From NCBI GenBank assembly GCA_944989445.1, contig CALYLW010000700.1, forward strand, positions 188,501 through 252,500: 64,000 nucleotides of DNA, given 5' to 3'. Of the stretch, positions 10,351 to 21,544 are shown piece by piece. Source of the stretch: Ampullaceana balthica (Eukaryota > Mollusca > Gastropoda > Lymnaeidae). Each line of letters starts with the position of its first letter. The stretch's first letter is position 1. The notes under the pieces are model-generated. The model did no database searches and had not been told where the DNA came from. It saw only the letters and a program-made list of their open reading frames with translations. The position numbers and the translations under genes were made by a program.

Positions 10351-10984
10351 GTAAAATGGGATTTTAAAAAAAACACGCTTTATTCCAATGCACTAAAAAT
10401 GACCAAATAAGTTCATCGCACAAAATTCCCAATGTCTACAAAAATAAAAGCGACATCATGGGCCTTCCGAGAACTATATGAGTGGTAATAACAACAACAA
10501 AATGGTGCCGGAAGCCAATGTTTAAAATAATATTTATATAGCTCATATAAGGAAAAGAATACATTTAGGGGCCCCGGCCCCCCCCCCTTGCCAAGGTAAT
10601 TTCAAAACTATGATGATTTCAATCGGGATCGTGATGGATATAATATCAATATTTTTCAAGATCTTGTATTAGCGAATACGACTTATGTCTTAAAAATTTA
10701 ACAAATCAAAATCCTACGGATTTCGGGACCCTGGCCCCGAAGAAATTGACATATATAGTTCAATGAGCAATACTATTTTATCTTGGGCTATCAAGCTTTT
10801 ATGTGCAAAATTTGGTCAAGATCCAACCATTAACCCATTATGCTGTGTTTAAAAAACTTTTTATTTACCTCATATAAGGAAATAACGACATTTTCACCTA
10901 CTATTAGTTGTAATTCTACATCTTTTTTATGCCATAGACCTTAGCTGGAATGTAATAAACAATTTCCCAAAGTTTTATAGTGAT

Positions 10985-11320
10985 CACACCCTAGGTAGGT
11001 CTTTGATGATGCCCCGCTTGGCGGCGGTCCTAACCATGGAGGCTCGTATGCTTTGCCGGGGTGGCGCCAAAGTGGTAGCGGGTCGAAGTAGGGAATTCCA
11101 CCCCTCCTAGTGAGGCCAATATAGTGGGAGGCATTTTCGACTTTATGTCCTGGATGCCCAATTGGCCGCTTCAGAAGCGACCGCTTCCGGGGAGGGGGGT
11201 GCTCAGCTGTTACGTCCCCTTAGGGGGCCAGATAGCTGAGAGGGACTTCCGGGAAGACCCATAAGGAGCATTAGGCTCGGGGCTTCTGATTTTCTTCCAC
11301 ATGTAGGATCATAGCGATCA
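10985..11320 (+). repeat. GC-rich interspersed repeat F inserted in array C
   Basis: GC-rich island within AT-rich repeats (GCTTGGCGGCGG, CGACCGCTTCCGGGG). Its 3' part (CTTCCGGGAAGACCC .. TAGGCTCGGGGCTTCTGATTT .. CCACATGTAGGATCAT) recurs inverted at 24836-24925. SINE-like in size, but no tRNA boxes could be placed with confidence. Confidence 0.5.
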
Positions 11321-12939
11321 CATAAATAAATTAATATTAATATTGCTGCTATAAGGAAAAAAAATAATGGCTCTGGGTCCAATAGGTGCAAGATTTAAAT
11401 TTCCAAACACCTTTTAATCCCAATCTGGATCGTAAGGAATATATTAATTGATATTTGTCAAGGTTCTGTAATATTGAATGGAAAATACAATCTTAAACGC
11501 TTAGGAAAAAAACAGATTTTAGGCCTTATCCTTAAAGGAATTTTCATTTTGAATTCAATGCCCTTTACTATTTTAATATGGGCCACTAAGTTGTGATGTA
11601 CCAAGTTTTATCAAGATTCATCTATTTACAAAGGAGTTGATATTTAAATAATTTTTCTATAGCCCATAAAAGAAAAAATTGCATTTTGGCCCCCGTTCCT
11701 CTATGAGGGATTACTTTTTTAAAATGTCAGGATCCCTTAGCGGGTGCGTGGTTAACAGCTTCCAAAAGTTTCTTTTCGATATGATGAATTGTGCCGGTAG
11801 CTATTGTCTTAAATATTCTTTATGAAGCTTATAAAAGTAGAAAATGGCATTAAAGGGCCCCTGAGCAAAACGTTAAGGCCCTCAAGATTTCTATCTGGAT
11901 TATGATGTACATAATTGTCGGTATTTGTTAAGATTGTGTAATATCGAAAGGTGAATTAAGTCTTTAAAATTTGAGAAAAAAAGCTTTGGGGCCCCCGGCA
12001 ACGAAGTGATGAACATTAGCTGTTCAATACCCTAAAATATTTTATTATAGGCCGTCAAGTTTTCATGTATTAAATTTGGTCAAGATCCATCCATTAACCC
12101 AATAGCCAATGTTTAAAATACTTTTTATTAAGTTTATATAAGAAGCAAAATGACATTATGCGCCCCCCAGCCCCTATAAGTTTTTATTTTTAAAACTCTT
12201 AATGCCATTAATCTATCTAGAATTTATTCAACATCCTCCCAAAATTTTTTTAACGATCAGATGAATAAAATAATATTTATATGCTATTATAAGCTAAAAA
12301 TGACATGGTCCCTCGGGCCCAAATTGTGCAAGATTAAAGTTCGAAACATCTAATCATTACAATTTGGATCATAGTGAATATATTATCAATATTTGTCAAG
12401 ACCGTGTAAAATAAAATACGGAATAAAATCTTAATCAATAAGGAAAATAAGATTTGGTGTCCTGAAGGAGCTCAAAACCCTATAGTATTTTAAATTGGGC
12501 TCTCGCGTTTTATATAATCAGTTTTTCCAAGATCCATCCATTTATCCAGTAGCTAACACATAAACTATTTGTGACATAGCTAATATAATAAACATAATAA
12601 AGACATCAAGGGCCCCCTGGTCCATTCAGTGCATATTGTAAATTTTGAAATACCTGTTTATTTCAATCTGGATCATAATAGATATATTTATCTATTTTTC
12701 CAAAGATCTTGTTAAATTGAATGGCGAATAAAATCGTAAACGTTTACGAAAAAAAAACATTTCGGGCCCCCGGCCCCGAAAGAGTGGACACTAATAGTTC
12801 AGTGCCCTAAAGTATTTTAATATAAGCCCTCAAGTTTTAATATACCGATTTTGGTCAAGATCCCTTCATTTATCCAGTATCCAACGCTTAAATTAATTTT
12901 TATATAACTAATAAAGGAAAACATTAGCCTTCCAACAAG

Positions 12940-13375
12940 ATAAGGCGATATAGAGCTCTCATTAAAACTTTAGCCTGTATGGATGTGAGACCTGGATGCC
13001 AATGGCAACCACTGAAAGCAATCTGCAGGCATTTGAATGCATGGGAACAATTCTCCAGATCTCTATCGGGAGCACAAGACAAATGAGTACGTCTTGGCAA
13101 GAATAGCCTCCATAGCGGGTCTTAAGAAAACTATTATAGAGACAATTAAAAGATGCAAGCTGGCATGGTTCGGTCATGTGCTGCGCCCTTGCGACATGAT
13201 AGCCTGACACAAATTATCTCTCAAAGCACCGTTGAAGGGGGCCCCTCGAAGAGGTCGACATTGGAAAAGTTGGCTTGAATACATAAAGATTGGACAGGGC
13301 TGAGGTTGAATGAATTTCTGGTTTCTATGCGCTCCCCACAACGACCGCAGCGGTCAAGGGAATGATTATGATATA
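12940..13375 (+). pseudogene. Non-LTR retrotransposon (LINE) reverse transcriptase C-terminal fragment
   Basis: Plus-strand translation in broken frames reads L-x-GCETWMPMATTESNLQAFE, then MGTILQISIGSTRQ, then KRCKLAWFGHVL-like sequence, then GRPRRGRHWKSW-like sequence and DWTGL-like residues. This series (CETW, LQAFE, R.L.I.W, LRWFGH, RRGR..SW) is the conserved region after the reverse transcriptase domain of non-LTR elements. Several stops and frame shifts are present. It lies between units of array C, so it is either an insertion or a hint that the array derives from a LINE tail. Only the last part of ORF2 is present. Confidence 0.65.
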
Positions 13376-14029
13376 GGAAAAAAAGGCATTTAGGGGCCTC
13401 CGTGCCCAGTCGGTGCAAGATTAAACGTTCGAAACGTCTCTTCATTTTATTTAGTTTCATAATAAATATATTTCTTTATGTTCCCAAGATCGTTAAAAAT
13501 TGAATGGGGAATAAATCTTAAAGGTGTACGAAAAAAGACATTTGGGGCCCCCGGCCCTGAAGAAATGGACATTGGGAGTTCAATGCCCTAGAGTATTTAA
13601 ATATAGGTTATCAATTTTTCATATACAAATTTTGATAAAGATCCATTCATTAACCCAGTAGCTAACGCTTAAACAAATTCTTATATAGCTCAAAATAGCA
13701 AAAATCAATATTATGGGCCCCGGCGTCTCTTTTACATTTAATTTTTTTTTAAAATCTGCCAGTTACCATCCCAGGAGCGTACTTAACAGTCTCCAAAATT
13801 TTCATGTCAATCGGATGAATGGTGTAATAAGGTATAAAGGACATATACACAGGCATACTTTCATTTATGTATTATATATATATTAGGGCTGTTATCGATT
13901 AATTTAAATTTAATAGTTAACTTTTGAAAAAATATGGATTAATTAATCGATAATTTCGATTAAAGCCAAAAATAGAAATTTATGACGTCATTAAACTGAA
14001 CATTTCTCCCGGACATTGAAAATCAAGAA

Positions 14030-14262
14030 TATTTTGAACTAAATTATATGACAATGTGTTGATACTTGATCGGATATTTTGTGCTGAAGGTGGTACGTCA
14101 GCGATGTATTTGATCCTTTAAAAGAGAATTGTTTATGGCAGTGAACACAGTAAACTTTTTCACCATCTTCGACTTTGCCATCCGCAGTTAGCTTAAAAAT
14201 ATTTTTTTTCTCAACTTTCTAGTTATATGTTTAAATTTAACTGCGCTGATGCTGTCAGCCAT
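14030..14262 (-). pseudogene. BED-type zinc-finger remnant of a hAT transposase
   Basis: Minus-strand translation gives DGEKVYCVHCHKQFSFKG followed by NTSLTYHLQHK, i.e. a C-x2-C ... H-x4-H arrangement typical of BED fingers in hAT transposases and ZBED proteins. An upstream ATG (minus strand, near 14262) begins MADSISAVKFK, but a frame shift separates it from the finger and a stop follows soon after. The catalytic domain is absent. Only the N-terminal DNA-binding part of the transposase survives in this deletion derivative. Confidence 0.65.
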
Positions 14263-14360
14263 TTTTTAGTTGACGTCTGCCGGTCAACATACAGTAATAA
14301 AATAAATTATAACATTACGCGGGAGAAGTTTGTACGGGAAAAAATATAAATTATTATTAA

Positions 14361-14840
14361 CTAGATTGTGCTGCGGCGCCGTGGCGCCTGCGGCTCCCCC
14401 CTTTTTTAAGGGCGCTTACAGCGCCCACATTTTTCAAAAGCCCAACTAACTTGTCCTTGTATGATAAATACGTAATATTAAAATTTTTTAAATGTACACA
14501 AAGTATTTTATAAAAGTTTTTAATGTATATAATATAGGTTGTGCTGCGGCGCCCACTTTTTGTTTTGGTCAAAAGCCCAAGTAACTTATCCTTGTATGAT
14601 AAATACGAAATATTCCTGAAAATTTAACAAAGTATTTCTTTAGATCGAATAATTTTTACAATGCTAATCACCACACGATTTTTAAACTAATTTTAGAAAG
14701 CAGCGCACCAAATTACTGCACCAAAAAATAACTATTTGAGTCAATCAGCACTGCTTACAACACAAAATTTAAAAAAGCAGAGTGATGTCCCTCAGCGTTA
14801 GGCGGCAGTGAAAAATGAGCGTAAATATATAATATATTAT
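14361..14840 (-). mobile_element. Non-autonomous Helitron, family B, nested in a hAT element
   Basis: The minus-strand 3' end has paired GGCGCC motifs, about ten bases, then CTAG (14364-14361) followed by T. The body shares GAAAGCAGCGCACCAAATTA, AAAAATAACTATTTGAGTCA and TTAGGCGGCAGTGA with 8560-9195. It splits the hAT-like element 13884-14990 and so inserted later. Confidence 0.75.
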
Positions 14841-14998
14841 TAATAATTAATTATTGATTAATAAAATTTCTTTAAATATTATAAATATTTTCTTTAATTT
14901 TAATCGAATTTTTACCGATTAAAATAATTTTAATTGATAAATTTTTTTAACGATTAATTGAAAAATTAATCGTTAATTTCCGCAGCCCTAATATATAT

Positions 14999-15893
14999 AT
15001 ATTTTTTCTTTGATCACATTTAATTCTGTATGTCTGTCGCGAATGTAGTGAACTAAGAAAACCAAAACCCTCAAGTATCTTGAACTCTGAAGTCTGGCTC
15101 ACTTTGCGATCTCACACTAATTTGATGCTACATGGAAACTTTATTTAATAATTTGTGAAGTATGATCTTCGAACTGACCAGCTAAATTTATTTTAATGGG
15201 ATCACTGGGATGAGTGGATTTTGATGATGTGGTTTAGTTATAAATACTATAAATCCATCATAATATATATTAAAAGCTAAATATAAATTAAATGGATTTT
15301 ATGTGGTGCTGGTAATGTTCGGTAAATTAAGAAAAGGCGGATAATGAATCTTTAAAGTTGTGGTTTTTGCTTGATTATTTTGAATGTAAGTGATATTTAA
15401 AAAGCTCTTCTCTTAAATTCATCGAACCCCGAAATGTAATTTTATACTAGATATATTATATTGGACTCTCTTGATTCATTTTCTTTCAGTGTATTTATTT
15501 TAGAGCCATTTCATCTAAAGCAAGGATGCCAGTTAAGCTTGATAAGCTATACAGATTGTCATTGTAAACGAACCAAAACAAGTATGATTAGCCATAATGA
15601 GTCTCGTTATCCTACTGCACCAAAGATTAACACACAATATGTTACAGGATGAAAGGAACTTGTTTACCACTAATGGCCAAGATAAAAACATACAATTTGC
15701 GCCATGAAACCTGACGTGACTCTCCGATGCAAATCAGCGGAGGCAACACCAATGCGGGTGTTAAAACTACCTCATAGCATTGGCCTTCAGCAGTGTGGCA
15801 GTTGGTGCAGTGACATGTTATTACAAGGGTGTCCAAACTGTTTGCAAAGAGGGCCATATTCCAGGAAGTAAAATTATATATACGTGGGCATCA
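14999..15893. other. Intergenic DNA, no recognised feature
   Basis: AT-rich. Short ORFs at 15461-15652 (plus) and 15642-15857 (minus) show no recognisable motif and no second copy in the window. Confidence 0.45.
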
Positions 15894-16218
15894 TCCTATA
15901 TAATAAAAGGCAAGTTTATGTCCGTTCTGTTCAGTCCTCGATAGCGATTGGTCCCTCAAGCACATATTGAACACGTTTACTAGGACGTTCAAAACGAGTT
16001 ATTTTTGGTGCAGTATTTCTTCCAAGACTTTATTTTGAGTTATGCGCGTTCGGATTTATAGTCAAAAGCTGTGTTTTTACGAGTAATTTTTTAAAACTAT
16101 AATGAATAGTATTTTTGACGTAATGCACATGTAATGCCGGTTGAGACAGCATTTTTAGGTGAGTTACAACATGCCACCGAACTGTGGCAGAACGTCCTTG
16201 GACGGGCTTTTTTGCACG
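15894..16218 (+). mobile_element. Non-autonomous Helitron, family A
   Basis: Begins A|TCCTATATAATAAAAGGC and contains ATAGCGATTGGTCCCTCAAG, AAAACGAGTTATTTTTGG and TGAGTTATGCGCGTT, all shared with the copies at 44807 and 54728. It ends after the CGTCC/GGACG hairpin, then GGGCTTTTTTGCACG|T. The terminal tetranucleotide CACG departs from the usual CTRR and may be mutated. Confidence 0.75.
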
Positions 16219-16287
16219 TTAAGATATTAAACATAAATGACATACGTTTAAACCTTTTGTTTATAATTTGCAAGAGTGATATTTTTT

Positions 16288-16490
16288 AGGGGGGAATGAT
16301 ATGGCGATTTTCAAAACTTTGTAAATGACTAATTCACTCATTTAAAATTACACAGTTTGAATCACTATCATCCAATTTACAAAATGAAGTTAGTTATTTT
16401 ATACTACATACTTTACTATAATTTAAATGTGTTGAAATATAACTAGAGCCTTAGAATTTTGGGTAAAAAATCGTGCTGAATTTTTCATTT
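16288..16490. repeat. Segmental duplication shared with 6920-7130
   Basis: Same landmarks as the block at 6920-7130 (GTGTTGAAATATAACTAGAG, CATACTTTACT, AAAATTACACA). It lies just before papilin-type relic C2, as the other copy lies before relic C1. Confidence 0.65.
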
Positions 16491-16774
16491 ATTTATTTTT
16501 ATTTATTTTATTTATTAACTTAATTTTTTTTGAGGGGGGGGGGATTTCACGACCACTGAGTCTCTAGGAGAACTATAAGATGAATCAATCACGCGGACAC
16601 ATTTTTATAGGAAATAGAAATTTATGATAAAATGAGTGGTAGATCTGGCGTCATACGTTGGTCAAGGAAGGCTATAAAACCATATTGGATTTATCTGCAC
16701 AGCTGGCCAGCCAATTTAGGCATTTGACTACTGAAAATATGCCAAGTAAGCAAACAGTTTTAGCAAACCTGACT

Positions 16775-17110
16775 TACAACCTTAGGTCCTGAAGCTGATG
16801 TAACGCCATCTGTACAGCAGCCATACTCCGTCCCCTTACATCCCACAATTAACTTCTCTGCCTTACACCCTTGAAAATTTGGCCCTTAGGCTGATGTAAA
16901 ACCGTCTCGGCTGAAACCGTCTTTCGTCTCTATGCACCCACCGTTTGGCAATCTTTTACACCTTTGACAAAAAGGCCCAGGTGGGTTTGTAAATCCGTCT
17001 GCACAACAGCCGTGTGCGGTTCGTTCACACCCACGAGCCGATGAAGTGGACTTACATTTGTGTTTCAGTCCCTTGGCAGGGCACTGGGCAGCACCCGTAC
17101 TTCGTGTTTC
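16775..17110 (-). pseudogene. Papilin-type cysteine-repeat relic C2
   Basis: Minus-strand translation gives, in one main frame, three cassettes: GCERTAHGCCADGFTNPPG..., GGCIETKDGFSRDGFTSA then a stop, and QGCKAEKLIVGCKGTEYGCCTDGVTSASG. An upstream partial cassette (KYGCCP, GTETQM) is in a shifted frame. The lower end meets a possible donor (GT|GTAAGT). The cassettes are closer to canonical papilin (GPF..C spacing) than those of the A and B genes. An in-frame stop and loss of the CC pair in the middle cassette mark it as decayed. Relic C3 at 37340-37680 is its closest relative here. Confidence 0.7.
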
Positions 17111-17861
17111 AAGGAATCAAACTGACTGGGTTTTTTTGTTGACAACCTTGGTTGTTTGGTCCGGTGTTGCCGTGCGCCCATCAGCAGAATACCCGAATGT
17201 TGACAAGAACTTCAGATATCAGGAGAAAATAGGAAATATTGCACACAAATACATGGTCGCTCGGGTCGAATGAATAGTTTAATTCTTTTTTCTTAAGCCA
17301 TTTTAAAAATTCAATTTGTTCCATTAGTAAAGAACACAAACGATCATTGCTATGTTTTACAAATGGCTCCTAACTATGTTCACTTCTAATTCTTAAAAAC
17401 ATTTCCAGAAATCTTACGTGCACAAAGGCATAACCATCACTCTGTGTTATGCTTTTTAATTTAATTTAATTTTTACTACAAACACGCACTTATCTGAGAG
17501 TGTCCAAATCGCAGGCAGAAAGAAACGTGTTTTGATCTCATAAAAGATGAAATCTTATATCATGAGATAAACCTATCGGTAGTTTAGATTAGTTGAGAAA
17601 AAGAAACAAATAAATTCAAAACATTTCGTTCATGGAAAACAACTAATCCAAACTAAAGATGCAAAATACTTAGCAGTAATAAAAATTAGAAATTATCATG
17701 GTATCCCCATGTCAATGGAGTAATTAAAAAAATCAAACTTAACCTCAGGCTTTATAAAAGAGAAACGTTTACATATGAAATAACAATATTAAACTTAAAT
17801 GTTTTGTCACTTTGAGATCTGTTATAAAATATGCATCTTCTGTATGGGGTTGATCCAGTGG
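17111..17861. other. Intergenic DNA, no recognised feature
   Basis: AT-rich DNA between relic C2 and a hAT remnant. The ORF at 17046-17273 is antisense to relic C2 and continues without recognisable motifs. Confidence 0.45.
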
Positions 17862-18873
17862 TGTATCGAGAGGCGGCAATGGGGGCAAATGCCCGGGCGA
17901 CACTTTGTAGGGGTGCCAAATTTCTCTTCGTTAATTTGTTTCAAGAAAATGTTTTTAAAAAGTGGAGCGTTATGACAAAATAAAATAAAAACGATATAAG
18001 AAATGGATAAAGAAATAAAGGAAATATCCTAAAATATGTAAACGTTTCAACTACTAACCTTCAAACTACAAATAGATTCTTCTGATACATATTATGCTGA
18101 ACGGAAAAACCTAGAGGCTTAATTATTGTGAAAAAGTCGAGAATTCTTAAAATAATTTTACCAATCTTGAAAGGCGGAAAATGGTCTGGAAACTTTTAGG
18201 ACTTGTCGTGAAAAAAGTGTTGTGATTTTGTTTAATTGCCGAAGTAAATGGCTTCGATTAAGGCTCTTTGGTCATGTTTCAATTACATGTATTTTTCATT
18301 ACTGGTTTAAAATTGTCTTCGCAATTAAAAACAATGGTTAAAGCTATGGTTCTTAAGACCACTCGTTTTTGAGGACCGGTTACATCAAATCGCCCGTGAT
18401 GTAGCCGCCGCTTGCGTTCAGCTCCCTGACCTCTTGCGCGATGTCCGCAAAAGAAATAATAATAATAATAAATGAATTAATAAATTCAAGTCCTCTTGAT
18501 TTATCTACGGTTATTGAGATATTGATGCTCGAAGTTACCCTGCCTAATATAATATATTAAAAATTAAAGTTTCTTACTACTGTCATACGCTGCGATAGAA
18601 GCTTCTCTAAAATTAAGTTAATTAAAAATGTATTACGATCAACAATGCTATTTCGGAAATTGAGTATGACATGGCTGACAATATTGATACATCTAAGATT
18701 GTGCAATGAGGTAAAACAGAAAACTTAAATTTTAATCATATTTATTTCTAACATTAAAAATTGTATAGTGCCCTTTTTATTAATTTTTAGATGTTTTTTT
18801 TAGATTTAACTTTTCTCCGGGGTGGGGCGGCAAACCTGGGTTCTGCCCCAGGCGGCACATACCCACGCTACGC
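17862..18873. mobile_element. Old hAT-type element, decayed
   Basis: Begins CAGTGGTGTATCGAGAGG with GGGGGCAAATGCCCGGGCGA. It ends CCCACGCTACGCCGCTG, the inverse of a CAGCGGCGTAGC end as at 34989. The target-site duplication is no longer evident. No transposase motif was found in the roughly 1-kb interior. Confidence 0.55.
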
Positions 18874-18929
18874 CGCTGTGCCCATCCACCAAAGAAAACA
18901 TTGATGAACTAGAACAATTTTTCTAAAAC

Positions 18930-19546
18930 CTCGTAAAAAAACAGGTTTTTGACTATAAATCCTTTATTTACGAGACATTACTAAAAGTATGTTCATTATA
19001 ATACGCATCGCACGACAATCTAAAATTCCGAAATTTTAGTTATGTCTCGTATATGAAGGATTAATAGGAAAAAATCTACTACAGTCTGCCTGCTTATTGT
19101 CAGCTCGATTTGACCACGGGAAAAGGGTTATATAAACACGTTTAATTTAATGCGCACAGTGCGACAGATTATTAGCATAAACATTTACAGATCGGGAACA
19201 TATTTTTTAAAAAATATCATCGATATAACACGCACCGCACCGTACTACAGGCAAGTATTAAAAAGGTTGTTCAATATAATACGCATCGCGACACTCAATT
19301 ACAAAAATTAACATGATAAATAGAGATAAATAGAGATAATCTAAAAATTCATTAATTTAATTACAGTACATTCGATCGATATGAAATTTTGATAAATCCT
19401 TTTTATCATCGCCACGAGTCTGGCTGCAAAATTTCAGCTCGCCATCATATGGAGAAGTGGGTTAAAAATCGATCAAAAGTTTTTTCGGCTATAAAGCAGG
19501 CAAGCAAAGCAAGCAGACACCACGAGTTAATATAAAGGATTTTTTT
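18930..19546 (+). repeat. Interspersed repeat D, copy 1
   Basis: Starts GTTTTTGACTATAAATCCTT .. ACGAGACATTACTAAAAGTA, continues with ATAATACGCATCGC phrases, CATTAATTTAATTACAGTA, GATCGATATGAAATTTTGAT and AAAATTTCAGCTCGCC. It ends AAGCAGACACCACGAGTTAA then TATAAAGGATTT. The same ordered blocks occur at 19547-20456, 47015-47515 and 52875-53220. Probably a non-autonomous DNA transposon; the class is not assigned. Confidence 0.65.
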
Positions 19547-20456
19547 AAAAATTAAAAAACACGTTTTTGACTATAAATCCTTTACATACGATACATAAGT
19601 AAAAGAATTAAATATATATAATTTGCAATGTCACGTCTGTAGTGTCTATCCGCGAAGCTACTAATTTTAGAAAGCAGTGCACCAAATTACTGCACCAATG
19701 CATCAAAAGGTGTGCAAATTAAAGATGCGCTGTAAAAAAATATTATATGACGTCATTGTTTTAGCTCATATTTTAATGTTGGAAAAGGGAACAATGTAAA
19801 AAGAGGATTTGATGATGGTTAATTATAAAATAAAAAAAAACAAAACAAAAAAACAACCCCTATTATAAAATACTTTGTGTACATTTCAGAAAGTTTATAT
19901 TTCATTTATCAAACAAGGGCAAGTTAGTTGGGCTTTTGAAAAGGTCGGCGCCGTAAGCGAACTAAAAAAAAGTGCATTTTTCAAAATAAATAGATTTCAG
20001 CTGAAAACTTCCGTCATTTTTGACGGGTGGTTCGCTAGTGTTCATTATAATACGCAGCGCAAGACAATCCGAAAATAGAACATTTTAGTTATGTATCGTA
20101 AGACATGTTTAATATAAATGCGCACAGATCGGGAATATATTTTTAAAAAGTATCGTCAATGTAATACGCACATTACCACGCGACAGGAAATGTTGTTCAA
20201 TTTAATATGCACCACGAGACTCTATCACAAAAAATAATATTCTACATTGAGTTAAATAGAGATAATCTAAAAATTCATTAATTTAATTACAGTATAATCG
20301 ATCGATCTGAAATTTTGATAGATCATTTTTATCATCGCCACGAGTCTGCCTGAAAAATTTAAGCTCGCCAGCATACAGGGAAATGGGTTAAAAATCGATC
20401 AAAAGTTTTTTCGGCACTCAAGCAAGCAAGCAGACACCACAAGTTAATATAATGGA
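19547..20456 (+). repeat. Interspersed repeat D, copy 2, split by a Helitron
   Basis: The first part (CACGTTTTTGACTATAAATC to TAAGTAAAAG) lies before the Helitron and the second part (TGTTCATTATAATACGCAGC to AGACACCACAAGTTAATATA) follows its CTAG end. Removing 19618-20038 restores the block order of copy 1. Copies 1 and 2 are directly adjacent, a tandem pair. Confidence 0.65.
19618..20038 (+). mobile_element. Non-autonomous Helitron, family B, nested in repeat D
   Basis: The 3' terminus is CCGTCA-TTTT-TGACGG (20011-20026), eight bases, CTAG (20035-20038), then T, an almost textbook Helitron end. The body carries GAAAGCAGTGCACCAAATTA, ATATTATATGACGTCATTG and CTTTTGAAAAGGTCGGCGCC. The 5' edge is approximate (AT-rich, near TTAAATATATATAATTTG). 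Insertion occurred between A and T within repeat D. Confidence 0.75.
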
Positions 20457-21288
20457 TTTAAAAAAGAGCTGCCTGATTCATTACTTGAGAATATTCAAAA
20501 CTTACAAGAGTAACACCATTAGTTAAATCATTAAACCTTGACAAAACAGAGGATTGAAGAAAAAAGACCAAAGTAGTAATAATACATAAGGCAATTAATT
20601 GTAACTTGAAAATACAACACACAGATAACCTAATACAACCATCAGATAGACATATGGATTAAAAAAAAATCATATTCCGTATGTAGAACAAACACATAAA
20701 AATTCTCATTCTTCCTGTCCGGAATTCGAACGTGGAATGGGTCTCCTAGGAAACCAGGAAAACAAACACTGTATCAACATTTAAAACTCGAATACAATGC
20801 AAGACTAGACATAAACTATGTACAAGCGTAGGACGCTAAAAATCTTCTTTATATATTTAGCGTCTGTAACAGATAAGATAAGATAAGATCTGTCTGTTGC
20901 TAATGCACACTACAACTAAAAATAAGTGCCTGCTCTTTAAGCTCTGGTTTATTGATTGCAGATAATACCATGTTTTAAATAATGTAATTTTTGTAATCGA
21001 TAAATCCATGGTTCAATTCCAATAAACGTTAAGTATGAAAATAAACTTGGGTTAAAAATATAAATTAAAAATTTAAGAAAATTGCTTTTTTTTCAATATA
21101 CTTTAAGGGAAAAAACTTGAGCTGCTTTCTGATTTGAACATAAATATTTCTTTTGACAAATCAAAACTTTACAGTCATTTTCTACAAATATTTGAATAAA
21201 ACTAATAAAATTTCGGTAAATGTCATGATAAAATGTAGGAACTTACTAAAGTCATAAAAAAATATATTTTGTATATAAAAAAAGCAGG
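20457..21288. other. Intergenic DNA with a SINE-tail fragment
   Basis: GCGTCTGTAACAGATAAGAT at about 20863-20888 matches the 3' tail of the SINE at 37692-37975 (GGAGCGTCTGTATAGATAAG), so a 5'-truncated SINE copy is likely. Nothing else is recognised. Confidence 0.5.
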
Positions 21289-21544
21289 GCCGGATTAAGC
21301 CATCTTGGTGCCCGAGGCACAAACCCACATGGGTGCCCCTTTCTGCCCCGGGTATATGTTTGTACTACTATCACTCATATATAACCTACAATAAGGTATT
21401 TCTGTATTAAAATTAATAGTTAATTAATTTTTTAAATTATAATAGGCAAAAATAATATAACTTTTTTAATAGATCAGAGAGTCAGAGAGAGCACACATTT
21501 ACATTTTAAATTTCTTTTTCTATATTTACATCTGACAAAGTTTT

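Larger units (their letters stand above)
10480..13850 (+). repeat. Diverged tandem array of about 310-400 bp units (family C), plus orientation
   Basis: Recurring block order: GGCCCCCGGCCC(C)GAA, then TTCAATGCCCTA.AGTATTTTA, a TCAAGTTTT stretch, TTTGGTCAAGATCCATCCAT, AACCCAGTAGC, a TATATAGCT..AAA stretch and GGGCCCC again. Units start near 10735, 11520, 11990, 12455, 12770 and 13545. The end at 13790-13850 (GTCTCCAAAATTTTCATG.. CGGATGAATGGT) matches the other locus at 31565-32690, which is inverted. No ORF spans a unit. Possibly a satellite derived from a transposon. Confidence 0.7.
13876..14998. mobile_element. hAT-like element with 8-bp TSD, BED-finger remnant and nested Helitron
   Basis: Element 13884-14990 begins TAGGGCTGTTATCGATTAAT and ends AATTTCCGCAGCCCTA. 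It is flanked by ATATATAT on both sides (13876-13883, 14991-14998). The target is itself AT-repeat, so the duplication is less telling than others here. It encodes a BED zinc-finger remnant at 14080-14190 and is interrupted by a family B Helitron at 14361-14840. Confidence 0.75.
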
